Shown piece after piece: positions 1 to 10,491 of a stretch of 64,000 bases of DNA. This DNA is from Parvularcula mediterranea (GTDB lineage Bacteria; Pseudomonadota; Alphaproteobacteria; Caulobacterales; Parvularculaceae): assembly GCF_013085255.1 (NCBI RefSeq), contig NZ_JABFCX010000002.1, forward strand, positions 434,001 through 498,000, in the 5' to 3' direction. The position numbers and the translations under genes are program-made. Position 1 is the stretch's first letter, and each line of letters starts with the position of its first letter. Under the pieces are notes generated by a model. It saw only the letters and a list, made by a program, of their open reading frames with translations, was not told the DNA's origin and ran no database searches.

Positions 1-2077
<2,077 letters not shown>

Positions 2078-2080
2078 GAC

Positions 2081-2689
2081 ATGACCCAGGTTATTCTCCT
2101 CGAACGCGTCGAGAAGCTCGGTTCGATCGGTGACGAAGTCGCCGTGAAGCCTGGCTTCGCCCGCAACTTCCTCATCCCGCAAGGCAAGGCCCTGCGCGCC
2201 AACGCTGCGAACCGTGCAAAGTTCGAAGCCGAGCGCTCGGCCATCGAAGCCCGCAACGCTGAAGAGCGCGAGAAGGCTGAACAGCTTTCCCGTTCGGTCG
2301 CCGACAAGCAGTTCGTCGTCGTCCGCTCTGCGTCGGATGCTGGCATGCTCTACGGTTCGGTTTCGGCTCGCGACATCGCCGAGATCGCTTCGACCAAGAA
2401 GCTCAAGCTCGACCGCCACAACGTCCTGCTCGATGGTCCGCTTAAGACCCTCGGGATCTTCCCGGTGCGCGTCCGCCTGCACCCTGAAGTGACCGTTGGC
2501 ATCGAGATCAACATCGCCCGCTCGACCGAAGAGGCCGAGAAGCAGGCACGCGGTGAAGACATCTTCGCCCGCGAAAAAGAAGAAGTCGAACAGGTCACCG
2601 GCACGGGTGAGTTCGACGAAGACGGCGCCGTCCCTGTCGAAGCTCCGGCAGAAGAAGGCACCACGGAAAACGTCACCGACACTCCGTAA
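2081..2689 (+). CDS. rplI: 50S ribosomal protein L9
   Basis: L9 binds 23S rRNA near the L1 stalk and limits frameshifting. The N-terminal domain is clear (MTQVILLERVEKLGSIGDEV followed by KPGFARNFLIPQGKA). A long connecting helix and the C-terminal domain follow (residues about 75-150). At 202 residues it is some 50 longer than the E. coli protein because of an acidic C-terminal tail rich in Glu and Thr, a pattern seen in many alphaproteobacteria. It is the last gene of the rpsF operon and is followed by a strong terminator. Confidence 0.97.
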   Translation: MTQVILLERVEKLGSIGDEVAVKPGFARNFLIPQGKALRANAANRAKFEAERSAIEARNAEEREKAEQLSRSVADKQFVVVRSASDAGMLYGSVSARDIAEIASTKKLKLDRHNVLLDGPLKTLGIFPVRVRLHPEVTVGIEINIARSTEEAEKQARGEDIFAREKEEVEQVTGTGEFDEDGAVPVEAPAEEGTTENVTDTP

Positions 2690-2711
2690 GCCGATCTTCA
2701 AAGATCCAAGG

Positions 2712-2746
2712 AAAAGCCCCGCATGTTCTGCATGCGGGGCTTTTTT
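2712..2746 (+). terminator. Rho-independent terminator after rplI
   Basis: A perfect 14-bp stem (2712-2725 with 2731-2744) with a 5-base loop, containing GCCCCGCATG/CATGCGGGGC, is flanked by A and T runs and followed by further T. It lies 23 bases after the rplI stop. The flanking A-run means it could also act on the minus strand, for the lipoprotein gene ending at 2809. Confidence 0.93.
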
Positions 2747-2808
2747 GTAGGCAAATCAGTCCGTTCGGCACGGTCTGCTACTCTCGAGCCGGACCTCGTG
2801 AAACAATC

Positions 2809-3255
2809 CTAGTAGCGGCAAAGCCCTGGCGCGCCGATGGTCCAGCGGACGCCCTGCTGATCCGTGCCGTAGATCGGGCCGTCTGAGAGCCTTGCCCAGC
2901 CGGGTACCGAGACGACCGCCTGGCCATAGGCCGTCGGGATCGAGAAATAGTTCCGGTCACGGCGGTAAAGCTCCCGTCCCGCAGCGCGGTTCAGCTCCGC
3001 CCCGCTCCTCACGGTGGCGTAGACGAGCCGCTGCCTGCCATTGCCGCGGGAGACACAGACCTGGAGCGAGCGGGAGTTAAAGCCCGTATCGCCATAACGG
3101 CCATAGCCGGAGGGCGCGCCATACTGGCTTTCATACTGCGCCTGCTGGAGCCCTTGGGATATCCCGGTGATCAACGCTGCCTGCTCTTCCGGGGTGAGTT
3201 CACATCCCGTTGTTCCAGCAACAAGGATAACGGACAGTCCCAGTCGGCGCAGCAT
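2809..3255 (-). CDS. Small putative lipoprotein, unknown function
   Basis: I do not recognise the family. The 148-residue product has an N-terminal signal-like segment (MLRRLGLSVILVAGTTGC) ending in Cys18. The lipobox TTGC is non-canonical because Thr replaces Leu/Val at -3. The next part is Gln-, Gly- and Tyr-rich (residues about 30-60). The C-terminal half has a compact domain with two Cys (CVSRGNGRQRLVYATV and the terminal GLCRY) that could form a disulphide in the periplasm. It stands alone, convergent with rplI and divergent from dnaB. Confidence 0.7.
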   Translation of the reverse strand: MLRRLGLSVILVAGTTGCELTPEEQAALITGISQGLQQAQYESQYGAPSGYGRYGDTGFNSRSLQVCVSRGNGRQRLVYATVRSGAELNRAAGRELYRRDRNYFSIPTAYGQAVVSVPGWARLSDGPIYGTDQQGVRWTIGAPGLCRY

Positions 3256-3354
3256 TGCTCTCTCCAGTTCCCGTCCTCAGAGGATGGGCCATTCTTAACC
3301 CATGTCAAAAGCGCGATGCAGCTGGGGGTGCGCACGCTTTGCCCCGCGAATCGG

Positions 3355-3370
3355 GAAAGCTTCAGCTTTC
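3355..3370. repeat. Inverted repeat upstream of dnaB
   Basis: GAAAGCT-TC-AGCTTTC is a perfect 7-bp dyad with a 2-base centre, 31 bases before the dnaB start. It lies in the 146-base gap between the divergent lipoprotein and dnaB genes. It could be an operator or a small hairpin in the dnaB leader, and no regulator is recognisable. Confidence 0.35.
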
Positions 3371-3401
3371 TTCGCCCCTCAGTTTTTGAGATGGTCGCCC
3401 C

Positions 3402-4886
3402 ATGCCTGACGGATCAGCCCTCCCCGCCACCCTCGGTGGCCCCGACGAGAAGAAGCTCCCCTACTCTATTGACGCGGAGCAGGCGCTGCTTGGCGCGGTG
3501 CTTTACGACAATGAGGTCTTCTACAAGGTCAACGGGTACCTGAAGCCTGAGCATTTTTACGACCCGCTGCACGGCAAGATCTACGAAGCGTGCGACAAGC
3601 TCATCAGCTCGGGGCGCCTCGCCTCGCCTGTGATGCTGAACACCTATTTTGGGGATGAGACGGCGTTCCATGAGGCAGGCGGCGAGCGTTATCTCGTTTC
3701 GCTGGCGCAGGCGGTGCCGACGACGGTGGGCGCAGCTGACTATGGCCGGCTGATCTTCGACCTGCATACGAGCCGTGGTCTGATCAATATTGGCAGCCAG
3801 ATGATCGAGCGCGCCAACACCGCCGACATCGACGACAACCCCAGAGGCCAGGTCGAAGCGGCGGAGAAAGAGCTCTACGCCCTTGCCGAGACGGGCCATT
3901 ATGGCGGCGGTTTCGAGAGCTTCGAAAGCGCGCTGACGACGGCAATCAACATTGCCCAGGCTGCTTTCCAGCGCGGCGGCGGCCTCTCCGGCGTGACGTC
4001 TGGTCTTCGCGATCTCGATGGCAAGCTTGGTGGCCTTCACGGCTCGGACCTCATCATCCTCGCAGGGCGTCCCTCGATGGGAAAGACGGCCCTCGCGACC
4101 AACATCGCGGTCAACGCAGCCAAGGCCTTCGTTCCTGAAAAGGCCGCAGACGGATCATACAAGAACAAAGAAGGCGCCCGCGTCGGCTTCTTCAGTCTCG
4201 AGATGAGCTCGGACCAGCTCGCCTCGCGTATCCTCGCGGAGTTCTCCGGCGTTGCCTCCGACAAGATCCGGCGCGGCGACATCAACGAGCAGGACTTCGT
4301 CGAAATCTACGACGCCGCCGGAAAGCTCGAGCAACTGCCGCTCTACATTGACGACACGGGTGGCCTGACCATCGCGCAGGTTGCGGCCCGCGCGCGACGT
4401 CTCAAGCGCATGAACGGGCTCGACATGCTGGTCATCGACTATCTCCAGCTGCTCGCCGGCTCGAAGAAAGCAGGCGAGAACCGTGTCCAGGAGCTGACCG
4501 AGATCACGACGGGTCTTAAGGCTCTAGCGAAAGAGCTCAGCGTGCCGATCATCGCGCTCTCGCAGCTCTCGCGTCAGGTCGAAAACCGCGAGGACAAGCG
4601 GCCCCAGCTCTCGGACCTTCGTGAATCGGGCTCGATCGAGCAGGACGCCGACGTCGTCATGTTCGTCTATCGCGAGGAATACTATCTCGGCCGGACCGAG
4701 CCTCGCGAGGGTACGCCTGAGCATATCGAGTGGCAGCAGAAGATGGATGACGTGCACGGCATGGCCGAAGTCATCATCGGCAAGCAGCGCCACGGCCCCA
4801 TTGGCACAGTGAAACTGAGCTTCGCGCCTGAGCTGACCCGCTTCGGCGACTATGCCGACCCTGACCGCTACCCACAGCAGTACTGA
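3402..4886 (+). CDS. dnaB: Replicative DNA helicase DnaB
   Basis: Hexameric 5'-3' helicase that unwinds DNA at the replication fork. The N-terminal domain starts about residue 19 (LPYSIDAEQALLGAVL) and interacts with primase. The RecA-like domain carries Walker A AGRPSMGKT (about 221-229), the FFSLEMSSDQLASR stretch, Walker B-like MLVIDYLQLL and the motif LSQLSRQVENREDKRPQLSD. At 494 residues it has the normal length, and no intein interrupts the Walker A or other motifs. It is followed directly by alr. Confidence 0.97.
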   Translation: MPDGSALPATLGGPDEKKLPYSIDAEQALLGAVLYDNEVFYKVNGYLKPEHFYDPLHGKIYEACDKLISSGRLASPVMLNTYFGDETAFHEAGGERYLVSLAQAVPTTVGAADYGRLIFDLHTSRGLINIGSQMIERANTADIDDNPRGQVEAAEKELYALAETGHYGGGFESFESALTTAINIAQAAFQRGGGLSGVTSGLRDLDGKLGGLHGSDLIILAGRPSMGKTALATNIAVNAAKAFVPEKAADGSYKNKEGARVGFFSLEMSSDQLASRILAEFSGVASDKIRRGDINEQDFVEIYDAAGKLEQLPLYIDDTGGLTIAQVAARARRLKRMNGLDMLVIDYLQLLAGSKKAGENRVQELTEITTGLKALAKELSVPIIALSQLSRQVENREDKRPQLSDLRESGSIEQDADVVMFVYREEYYLGRTEPREGTPEHIEWQQKMDDVHGMAEVIIGKQRHGPIGTVKLSFAPELTRFGDYADPDRYPQQY

Positions 4887-4890
4887 TCAG

Positions 4891-5940
4891 GTGACGGACT
4901 ACCGCCCTCGCCTGACGGTCGATCTCGCAGCGGTGCGGCGGAACCTTCGCGCGCTGAAGAACATCAGGCCCGGCGTGGAGATCATGCCGGTGGTCAAGGC
5001 GGATTGCTACGGCCTCGGCGCGGAAGCGGTCGTGCCCGTGCTGGTCGATGGCGGATGCAGCGCGTTCTACGTGTCTTATCTCGAAGAGGCTCAGGCTCTG
5101 GAGAAAGTCGCCCGCGGCGCGGTGTTCTACATCCTCAACGCAGGCTCCGGCGCTGGTCCGTGGACGGAGGAGCACCGACCGGTGCATTACGACGCCGAGG
5201 CGTTGAAGGCCTGGCAGAGTGGCCCTTGCGGCGTCCAGATCGACATCGGCATGAACCGGGTCGGGATGCCGCTTTCTGCGTTGGAGGATATGGCGCCGCG
5301 TGAGGATGTGAGCCTCGTAATCGGCCATATGAGTGATGCCGGTGATCCGTCGTCGGAGCGCAATGCAGACCAGCGCGCGCGGTTTGAGGAGATTAAGTCA
5401 AAGCTGCGCCAGACCTTCCCGCGCGCCCGCTTCGGCCTCTCCGCCACTGGTGGCCTCCTGCAAAAAGAGACCGTCGAAGAGGACTGCCTGCGGCCCGGCG
5501 TTGGGCTTTATGGCGCGGCGGCAGGGTCACTTGGTCCGCTCGAACAGGTCGCAACGTTCGAGGCCCGTGTGCTGACGGTCTTCGACGTCGAGCCCGGTGA
5601 GCTTGTGGGTTATTCGGGCCGCTGGTCGCCACAGCGGCCATCAAAGCTGGCGACACTGGCCGTCGGCTATGCGGATGGCCTGCCGCGCAGCTTACTGGGC
5701 GGCGGCAAGGTTTTTCTCGGCGGCGCACGATGCCCCTATGCAGGCGCGGTGAGCATGGACCTCCTGACCGTCGACATCACCGATGCGCCGGGCAAGGTGA
5801 AGCCCGGCGACTGGGCTGAACTCTTCGGCGAAGAGATCAAGGTCGACTGGCTCGCGGACAAGGCCGGGACGATCGGCTATGAGCTGTTAACCGCCGTACG
5901 CGGACGAACCCAGCGGGTCTATCGCGACAGCGACAGGTAG
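4891..5940 (+). CDS. alr: Alanine racemase
   Basis: PLP-dependent enzyme that converts L- to D-alanine for peptidoglycan. With the GTG start at 4891, five bases after the dnaB stop, the PLP lysine in VVKADCYGLGA is residue 36, matching its usual place near residue 35-40. An upstream ATG at 4852 in the same frame would overlap dnaB by 35 bases and is less likely. GMNRVGM, LSATGGLL, RPGVGLYG and SMDLLTVDIT (second active-site region) are present. The length of 349 residues is normal. Its end overlaps the convergent ATP12 gene by 22 bases. Confidence 0.93.
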   Translation: MTDYRPRLTVDLAAVRRNLRALKNIRPGVEIMPVVKADCYGLGAEAVVPVLVDGGCSAFYVSYLEEAQALEKVARGAVFYILNAGSGAGPWTEEHRPVHYDAEALKAWQSGPCGVQIDIGMNRVGMPLSALEDMAPREDVSLVIGHMSDAGDPSSERNADQRARFEEIKSKLRQTFPRARFGLSATGGLLQKETVEEDCLRPGVGLYGAAAGSLGPLEQVATFEARVLTVFDVEPGELVGYSGRWSPQRPSKLATLAVGYADGLPRSLLGGGKVFLGGARCPYAGAVSMDLLTVDITDAPGKVKPGDWAELFGEEIKVDWLADKAGTIGYELLTAVRGRTQRVYRDSDR

Positions 5941-6605
5941 CGCAGCACGTCGTCGAAGTCGCGGCGCAGCGCGTTCTCACGCTCCTTCGCCTCGCCATCG
6001 ACGCCCCACTTCTCAGCCTGAAATGCCTCGTCGAGCCTGGCGGCGGCGAAGGCGTTATCAGGCTCCTGATCCGCATAAAGAGCGAGGACAGCAGAGCCTA
6101 GGATCTCCGTCAGAAGCTTGCGCGGATAGAGCTCGGAAAGCTCCATCGCGCTAAGCCGGTCGCGCATCGCTTCGATGGTCTCGGGCGGCTGCTCGACTGG
6201 GATGATCCCGGCGGTCACGGCAAAGGTGAGGCCCTGCTCTTCCGCCCGCGCCAGAAACGGGCCGAAAATCTGCTCCTGCCGCTCCGCGAGCTTGGGCTCA
6301 TCGGCGCGGTAGCAGAGAAGATCGCTCCCGGCATACTGGCAGATCGTGTCGGTGAACTCCGCCTTGCCCTGCTCGCCAGCGTCGAGGACAAAGCCGTGAA
6401 GCCTCGTCAAAGGCATCGTCTCCATGCGGACGGTATCCGTCTGAGCGTCCCATTCCTCGCGCAATGCTTCGGCCAGCTTCTTCGTCGCAACGAGGGGATG
6501 GCGCCCGACGGTCTTGGCGATCCGGCCATCGAGGGCGACGGCATATCCCCCGTCCTGCTCAAGGAGGGAAACCTCCTTGTAGAAACGTTTCGGTCCCTCG
6601 GTCAC
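5919..6605 (-). CDS. ATP12 family F1-ATPase assembly chaperone
   Basis: The product resembles the ATP12 chaperones that help assemble the F1 alpha subunit, a family typical of alphaproteobacteria and mitochondria. Characteristic stretches are KRFYKEVSL, YAVALDGRIAKT, LVATKKLAEALREEWDAQ, MPLTRLHGFVLD and DLLCYRAD. A GTG at 6605 is chosen because it overlaps the stop of the upstream pseudouridine synthase gene (GTGA) and has GGAGG four bases upstream. ATGs at 6620 and 6659 also lie in frame inside that gene. The predicted protein has 228 residues. The gene ends 22 bases inside the convergent alr. Confidence 0.88.
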   Translation of the reverse strand: MTEGPKRFYKEVSLLEQDGGYAVALDGRIAKTVGRHPLVATKKLAEALREEWDAQTDTVRMETMPLTRLHGFVLDAGEQGKAEFTDTICQYAGSDLLCYRADEPKLAERQEQIFGPFLARAEEQGLTFAVTAGIIPVEQPPETIEAMRDRLSAMELSELYPRKLLTEILGSAVLALYADQEPDNAFAAARLDEAFQAEKWGVDGEAKERENALRRDFDDVLRYLSLSR

Positions 6606-7564
6606 AGATCCTCCGGCCATTCGGGTTTGGCACGTTCGTCGAAATTGAAGAGCTTCCACGTCTCTTTCATGTGGCCATGAAGCGGTGCTTCGAGCACCAG
6701 CGGGCGGTTGCCGGGACGCGGGATAACAAGCCTGCGGCAGAAGAGGTGCATCTTTTGCGGCAGGCCATCGACCTTGGCGTCGGAGCCGCCATACTTACCG
6801 TCGCCAACAATCGGTGTACCGATCAGCGCCATGTGCGCACGCAGCTGGTGCGTCCTGCCGGTGATCGGGCGCAGCGCGACGAAGCTCGCCTTCTGCGCCG
6901 CCATTTCGATCACCTGGTAGTCGGTGATGGCTTTCTGTCCGTCATCGGAAGGCCGCGCCTTTTCCTGCCCTTTGGGGCCAGCCTTTTCGAGCTTCGCGTC
7001 GATGCGGCCTTCGAGGGGTTGCGGCACGCCCTTGACCAGCGCCCAGTATTCCTTCTCGATCGTCCTTCCACGGAAGGCTTCGGTCAGCCACTGCGCCGCC
7101 TTGCGGGTCTTCGCGGTGACGAGCAGCCCGCCCGTGTCGCGGTCGAGGCGGTGGACCAGCCTGATCCGCGCATCATCGGGGCTTACAGCCTCAAGGAGAG
7201 CGTCGATGTGGTCCGTGGTCTTCGCACCGCCCTGCACCGCAAGGCCGAAGGGCTTGTTGAGGACCATGACCCCGGCATCTTCGTACAGCGTCATCTCGGC
7301 CAGCCGTTCGCGCGCATCGGCGCGGGACATGGCCCGGGGCTTCGGCGCATCGCTTGGATCCGGCATGGGCGGCACGCGGATCATCTGGCCAGCCTCGATC
7401 CTGTGCGAGGCCTGCACCCGGCCGCCATCGACCCGCACCTGCCCCTTGCGCAGCATCTTCTGGAGCGCGCCGAAGCTTAGCTGCGGGTAGTGGTTCTTGA
7501 ACCAGCGGTCGATGCGGATCCCGTCATCGTCCCACTTCACCTTCACCTGCGTCGGCCCGTTCAT
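6602..7564 (-). CDS. RluC/RluD-type 23S rRNA pseudouridine synthase
   Basis: Converts specific uridines in large-subunit rRNA to pseudouridine. An S4-like RNA-binding domain occupies roughly residues 10-75 (IRIDRWFKNHYPQLSFGALQ). The catalytic domain carries the motif RLVHRLDRDTGGLLV with the catalytic Asp in HRLDRDT, and the later PITGRTHQLRAHM motif. The start at 7564 overlaps the crcB stop as ATGA. The reading frame stays open for 87 more codons upstream, but only as an overlap with crcB. The product has 320 residues. Whether the target site is that of RluC or another RluA-family member cannot be told from sequence. Confidence 0.9.
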   Translation of the reverse strand: MNGPTQVKVKWDDDGIRIDRWFKNHYPQLSFGALQKMLRKGQVRVDGGRVQASHRIEAGQMIRVPPMPDPSDAPKPRAMSRADARERLAEMTLYEDAGVMVLNKPFGLAVQGGAKTTDHIDALLEAVSPDDARIRLVHRLDRDTGGLLVTAKTRKAAQWLTEAFRGRTIEKEYWALVKGVPQPLEGRIDAKLEKAGPKGQEKARPSDDGQKAITDYQVIEMAAQKASFVALRPITGRTHQLRAHMALIGTPIVGDGKYGGSDAKVDGLPQKMHLFCRRLVIPRPGNRPLVLEAPLHGHMKETWKLFNFDERAKPEWPEDL

Positions 7565-7923
7565 GATGCAGCCCTCACGAGCATGGTGCTTGCGATGAAG
7601 GCAAGAATGCCGAGGATCAGCGACAGGCCGACATAAAGCGCGGCTTGCGGCACCGAAACGCTCCCCAGACGGATGATATCGTAGGAATAGGTGCTGTAGG
7701 TTGTGAGGCCCCCAAGGAGTCCTGCGCCGAGAAACGCGGTCAGCACATCCGACCGCCCCTCCCCTGACGCGACCACGAGGCCGAGGAGGAACGAGCCCGC
7801 GACGTTGAGCGCGAGGATGCCCCACGCGCCGCCGAGGCCGAAGGTGACAAAGCCATAGCGCAGCGAAGCGCCAAGGGCGCCGCCTGCCGCAACGGCGAGG
7901 ATGGTCTGAGGAAAATTGCTCAC
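7561..7923 (-). CDS. crcB: CrcB/Fluc fluoride ion channel
   Basis: Small dual-topology membrane protein that exports fluoride. Four hydrophobic segments are visible. Family motifs are GGALGASLRYG (residues 14-24), the conserved Asn40 with GSFLLG, and GGLTTYSTYS (71-80). I chose the GTG at 7923, giving VSNFPQTILAV and 120 residues; a TTG at 7944 is an in-frame alternative. The end overlaps the downstream pseudouridine synthase start (ATGA). The gap to the upstream methyltransferase is only 39 bases, too short for a fluoride riboswitch. Confidence 0.92.
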   Translation of the reverse strand: MSNFPQTILAVAAGGALGASLRYGFVTFGLGGAWGILALNVAGSFLLGLVVASGEGRSDVLTAFLGAGLLGGLTTYSTYSYDIIRLGSVSVPQAALYVGLSLILGILAFIASTMLVRAAS

Positions 7924-7962
7924 GAGGCGGCCCTTAGTCGCCAAGCCTGCCCGGGGAAAGGG

Positions 7963-8712
7963 TCAGGCGACCCGGCCCGCAACGATCGTGAGCGGCATCG
8001 ACACTCTGCGCGGCGCGTCCCCGAACTTGCGGACGGCATCCTCCATCAGGTCATCGAGCGTCGCGCTGTGCCCATCGGCCCGGGCGCGGGTGACGGCGGA
8101 CCATGTTTCCAGCATCTGGATCAGGCGCGGAACGCTCCAGTCGAGGTCCATCCGGATGGCTGGCGGCGTCACCTCTTCGAATGGGAAGCCGATCTCATCC
8201 CTTTGATAGCCGCGCAGGCTCAGGCGGTTGCCTTCTGCCCAGTAAGGGTCGGCGATGGCGAGAACCTCGTCCAGAAGCTCGCGCTGCACCTCTGGCTCGG
8301 CTTCGGTCAGGCCATAGGTCCAGCCGCAGAAAAGCGCGCCGGGTTTGCAGATGCGCCGCACCTCCTCCCAGAACTTTGGGAAATCGAACCAGTGGAGCGC
8401 TGTCGCCACGGTGACGGCATCGGCAACGCCGCTGGCGAACCCTGTCTTCTCCGCTGATGCGACGGCGTAGGTGATGTTTGGCGCGATGGGCGCGTGGGCG
8501 ATCTGCTCTTCAGAGATGTCCGAGGCGAAGACATGAGTGAAGCGCTCCGCCAGCGACAGCGCGGCCTGGCCCGAGCCTGTCGCGATGTCGATGGCGCAGG
8601 CCGTGCCCGGGGCTTCGGAGACAATCCAGTCGAAAAGCTCGCCGGGATATCCGGGCCTTCCCTCGGCATAGCGCCGGGCATTGGCCCCGAAAGAGGTCGC
8701 GTTTTCAGTCAT
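7963..8712 (-). CDS. Class I SAM-dependent methyltransferase
   Basis: The N-terminal segment (FGANARRYAEGRPGYP) and SAM-binding motif I AIDIATGSGQAALSLA (about residues 40-55) place it among the UbiE/trans-aconitate-methyltransferase-like proteins. ALHWFDFPKFWEEVRRICKP corresponds to motifs around the substrate side. It has 249 residues. The substrate is unknown and cannot be inferred from the neighbours. It begins the minus-strand group methyltransferase-crcB-RluC-ATP12 and diverges from aroK. Confidence 0.85.
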   Translation of the reverse strand: MTENATSFGANARRYAEGRPGYPGELFDWIVSEAPGTACAIDIATGSGQAALSLAERFTHVFASDISEEQIAHAPIAPNITYAVASAEKTGFASGVADAVTVATALHWFDFPKFWEEVRRICKPGALFCGWTYGLTEAEPEVQRELLDEVLAIADPYWAEGNRLSLRGYQRDEIGFPFEEVTPPAIRMDLDWSVPRLIQMLETWSAVTRARADGHSATLDDLMEDAVRKFGDAPRRVSMPLTIVAGRVA

Positions 8713-8815
8713 CAGTCGCTTTTTCGCACTGCAACACAGTCTTCGTCCAGCCTCGGGCGCAGCGCAAAGGAAGGCAGTGGAATCCAGCGCGGGATCAGCC
8801 TAGCGTTCCCGCGCT

Positions 8816-9391
8816 ATGAACAACGTCGCCCGGTTCCCCTTCCCGCGCCCTGAGCTTCGCCTGACCCGACCCATCGTGCTGGTCGGCCTGATGGGCGCTG
8901 GCAAATCGACCACAGGGCGACGGCTTGCCAAGAAGCTGGGCGTGCCCTTCGCCGATGCTGACGATGAGATCGAAGAAGCGGCGGGCATGCGCATCGCCGA
9001 TATCTTCGAGATCTACGGCGAGGAGGAGTTCCGCGAGGGCGAGCGCAAGGTTATGCAGCGGCTTCTGGAGTCGGGCCCCTCGGTGCTCGCGACGGGCGGC
9101 GGTGCCTTCATGAACGAGGAAACGCGGGCGCTCGTGAAGGCGACCAGCACATCCGTCTGGCTGAAGGCAGACCTTGCGACCCATGTCCGGCGCACGGCGC
9201 TGAGGGACACGCGGCCGATCCTGAAGCGCGGCGATCCGGAAGATATCCTCCGCAAGCTGATCGAAGAGCGTAGCCCTGTCTACGCGCAGGCTGACGTCAC
9301 GGTGCTCTCGCAGGACGGCCCGCACAAGGACACGGTCGGTTCCATCATCAAGGCGCTGAGGAAGCGCGTTCGCGAAGGCGAGACGATATGA
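8816..9391 (+). CDS. aroK: Shikimate kinase
   Basis: Phosphorylates shikimate in the aromatic amino-acid pathway. The Walker A loop is GLMGAGKST (residues 24-32). The shikimate-binding DADDEIE motif, the FREGE segment and the VLATGGGAF loop follow, and the lid carries LRDTRPIL. It is 191 residues long with a short N-terminal extension (MNNVARFPFPRPELRL). Its stop overlaps the aroB start as ATGA, which indicates coupled expression. Confidence 0.96.
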   Translation: MNNVARFPFPRPELRLTRPIVLVGLMGAGKSTTGRRLAKKLGVPFADADDEIEEAAGMRIADIFEIYGEEEFREGERKVMQRLLESGPSVLATGGGAFMNEETRALVKATSTSVWLKADLATHVRRTALRDTRPILKRGDPEDILRKLIEERSPVYAQADVTVLSQDGPHKDTVGSIIKALRKRVREGETI

Positions 9392-10491
9392 CGACTGACG
9401 TTTCCGTTGACCTGCCGGGGCGTGAGTACCTTGTCCGCATCGGGCCTGGTGCGCTGGAGGCCTGCAGGCCGGAGCTCAGGCGCCTGACGGCGAAGCCTAG
9501 CGCTATCGTAGCCGATGAGGCGGTGCTCGCACAGCACGAAGATGCGCTGCGCAAGGTCCTGCCTGAGCTGCCCCTCATCACTGTACCTTCCGGCGAGGCC
9601 ACCAAAAGCTGGCAGAGCTATGCGGACGTCAGCGAGAAGCTCCTCGAAGCAGGTGTCGAGCGCGGCGGGAGCGTCGTCGCCTTCGGCGGAGGCGTCACAG
9701 GAGACCTCGCAGGCTTCTGCGCGGCGACGCTCAGGCGCGGCTGCAGGCTCGTCATGCTGCCAACGACGCTCCTGTCACAGGTCGACAGTTCCGTAGGCGG
9801 AAAGACAGCGATCAACACGGCGTCAGGCAAGAACCTTGTCGGCGCGTTCCATCAGCCTTCCCTCGTCGCCATCGACACGAGCTTTCTCAGCACCCTGCCA
9901 AAACGCGAGTTGCTGGCTGGCTATGCGGAGGTCATCAAGTACGGCGCGCTGGGCGATCCGCAGTTCCTGTCATGGCTCGGCGAGCGCGGTGATGCCGTCC
10001 TCGCGCTCGAGCCAGCTGCGCTCACTGAAGCGATCGCAGTCAGCTGCCGGGCCAAGGCGGCCATCGTCACCGAGGACGAAACCGAGCGCGGCCGGCGCGC
10101 CCTCCTCAATCTCGGCCACACCTTCGGCCACGCGATCGAGGCGGAGGGCCAGTATGACGGACGCATCCTCCACGGCGAAGGCGTCGCCATCGGCATGGTC
10201 ATGGCGGCCCGCTTCTCCGAGCGCGAAGGACACCTGAGCCCCGGCGAAGCGGAGAGGTTCGAAGCTCTGGTCGCGAGATCAGGCCTGCCGACACGTCTCG
10301 CCGATGTCCCGGACATCCCTGCTGATCCGGGCCGACTTCTCCTGCACATGAGACAGGACAAGAAGGTGGACAGCGGCGCCATGACGCTCATCCTGCTCAA
10401 GCGGCTCGGCGAAGCATTCGTCGCGAAGGATCAGGACGAAGCCCGCATTCTGGACTTCCTGGGCGAGGAGGCCCAACTGCCCAAGCTATGA
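9388..10491 (+). CDS. aroB: 3-Dehydroquinate synthase
   Basis: NAD- and metal-dependent cyclisation of DAHP to 3-dehydroquinate, the second shikimate-pathway step. It contains the nucleotide-binding PSGEATKSW segment, AFGGGVTGDLAGF, SSVGGKTAIN, AEVIKYGAL and the metal-ligand motif LNLGHTFGHAIE. The length of 367 residues is typical. The order aroK-aroB-CNNM protein is common in alphaproteobacteria, and both junctions here are ATGA overlaps. Confidence 0.97.
   Translation: MTTDVSVDLPGREYLVRIGPGALEACRPELRRLTAKPSAIVADEAVLAQHEDALRKVLPELPLITVPSGEATKSWQSYADVSEKLLEAGVERGGSVVAFGGGVTGDLAGFCAATLRRGCRLVMLPTTLLSQVDSSVGGKTAINTASGKNLVGAFHQPSLVAIDTSFLSTLPKRELLAGYAEVIKYGALGDPQFLSWLGERGDAVLALEPAALTEAIAVSCRAKAAIVTEDETERGRRALLNLGHTFGHAIEAEGQYDGRILHGEGVAIGMVMAARFSEREGHLSPGEAERFEALVARSGLPTRLADVPDIPADPGRLLLHMRQDKKVDSGAMTLILLKRLGEAFVAKDQDEARILDFLGEEAQLPKL

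Noticed and set aside
3402-4886. Intein in dnaB
   Set aside because: dnaB is a frequent intein host, but at 494 residues with uninterrupted Walker and C-terminal motifs none is present.
7924-7962. Fluoride riboswitch ahead of crcB
   Set aside because: The gap to the methyltransferase gene is only 39 bases and holds no crcB-motif pattern.
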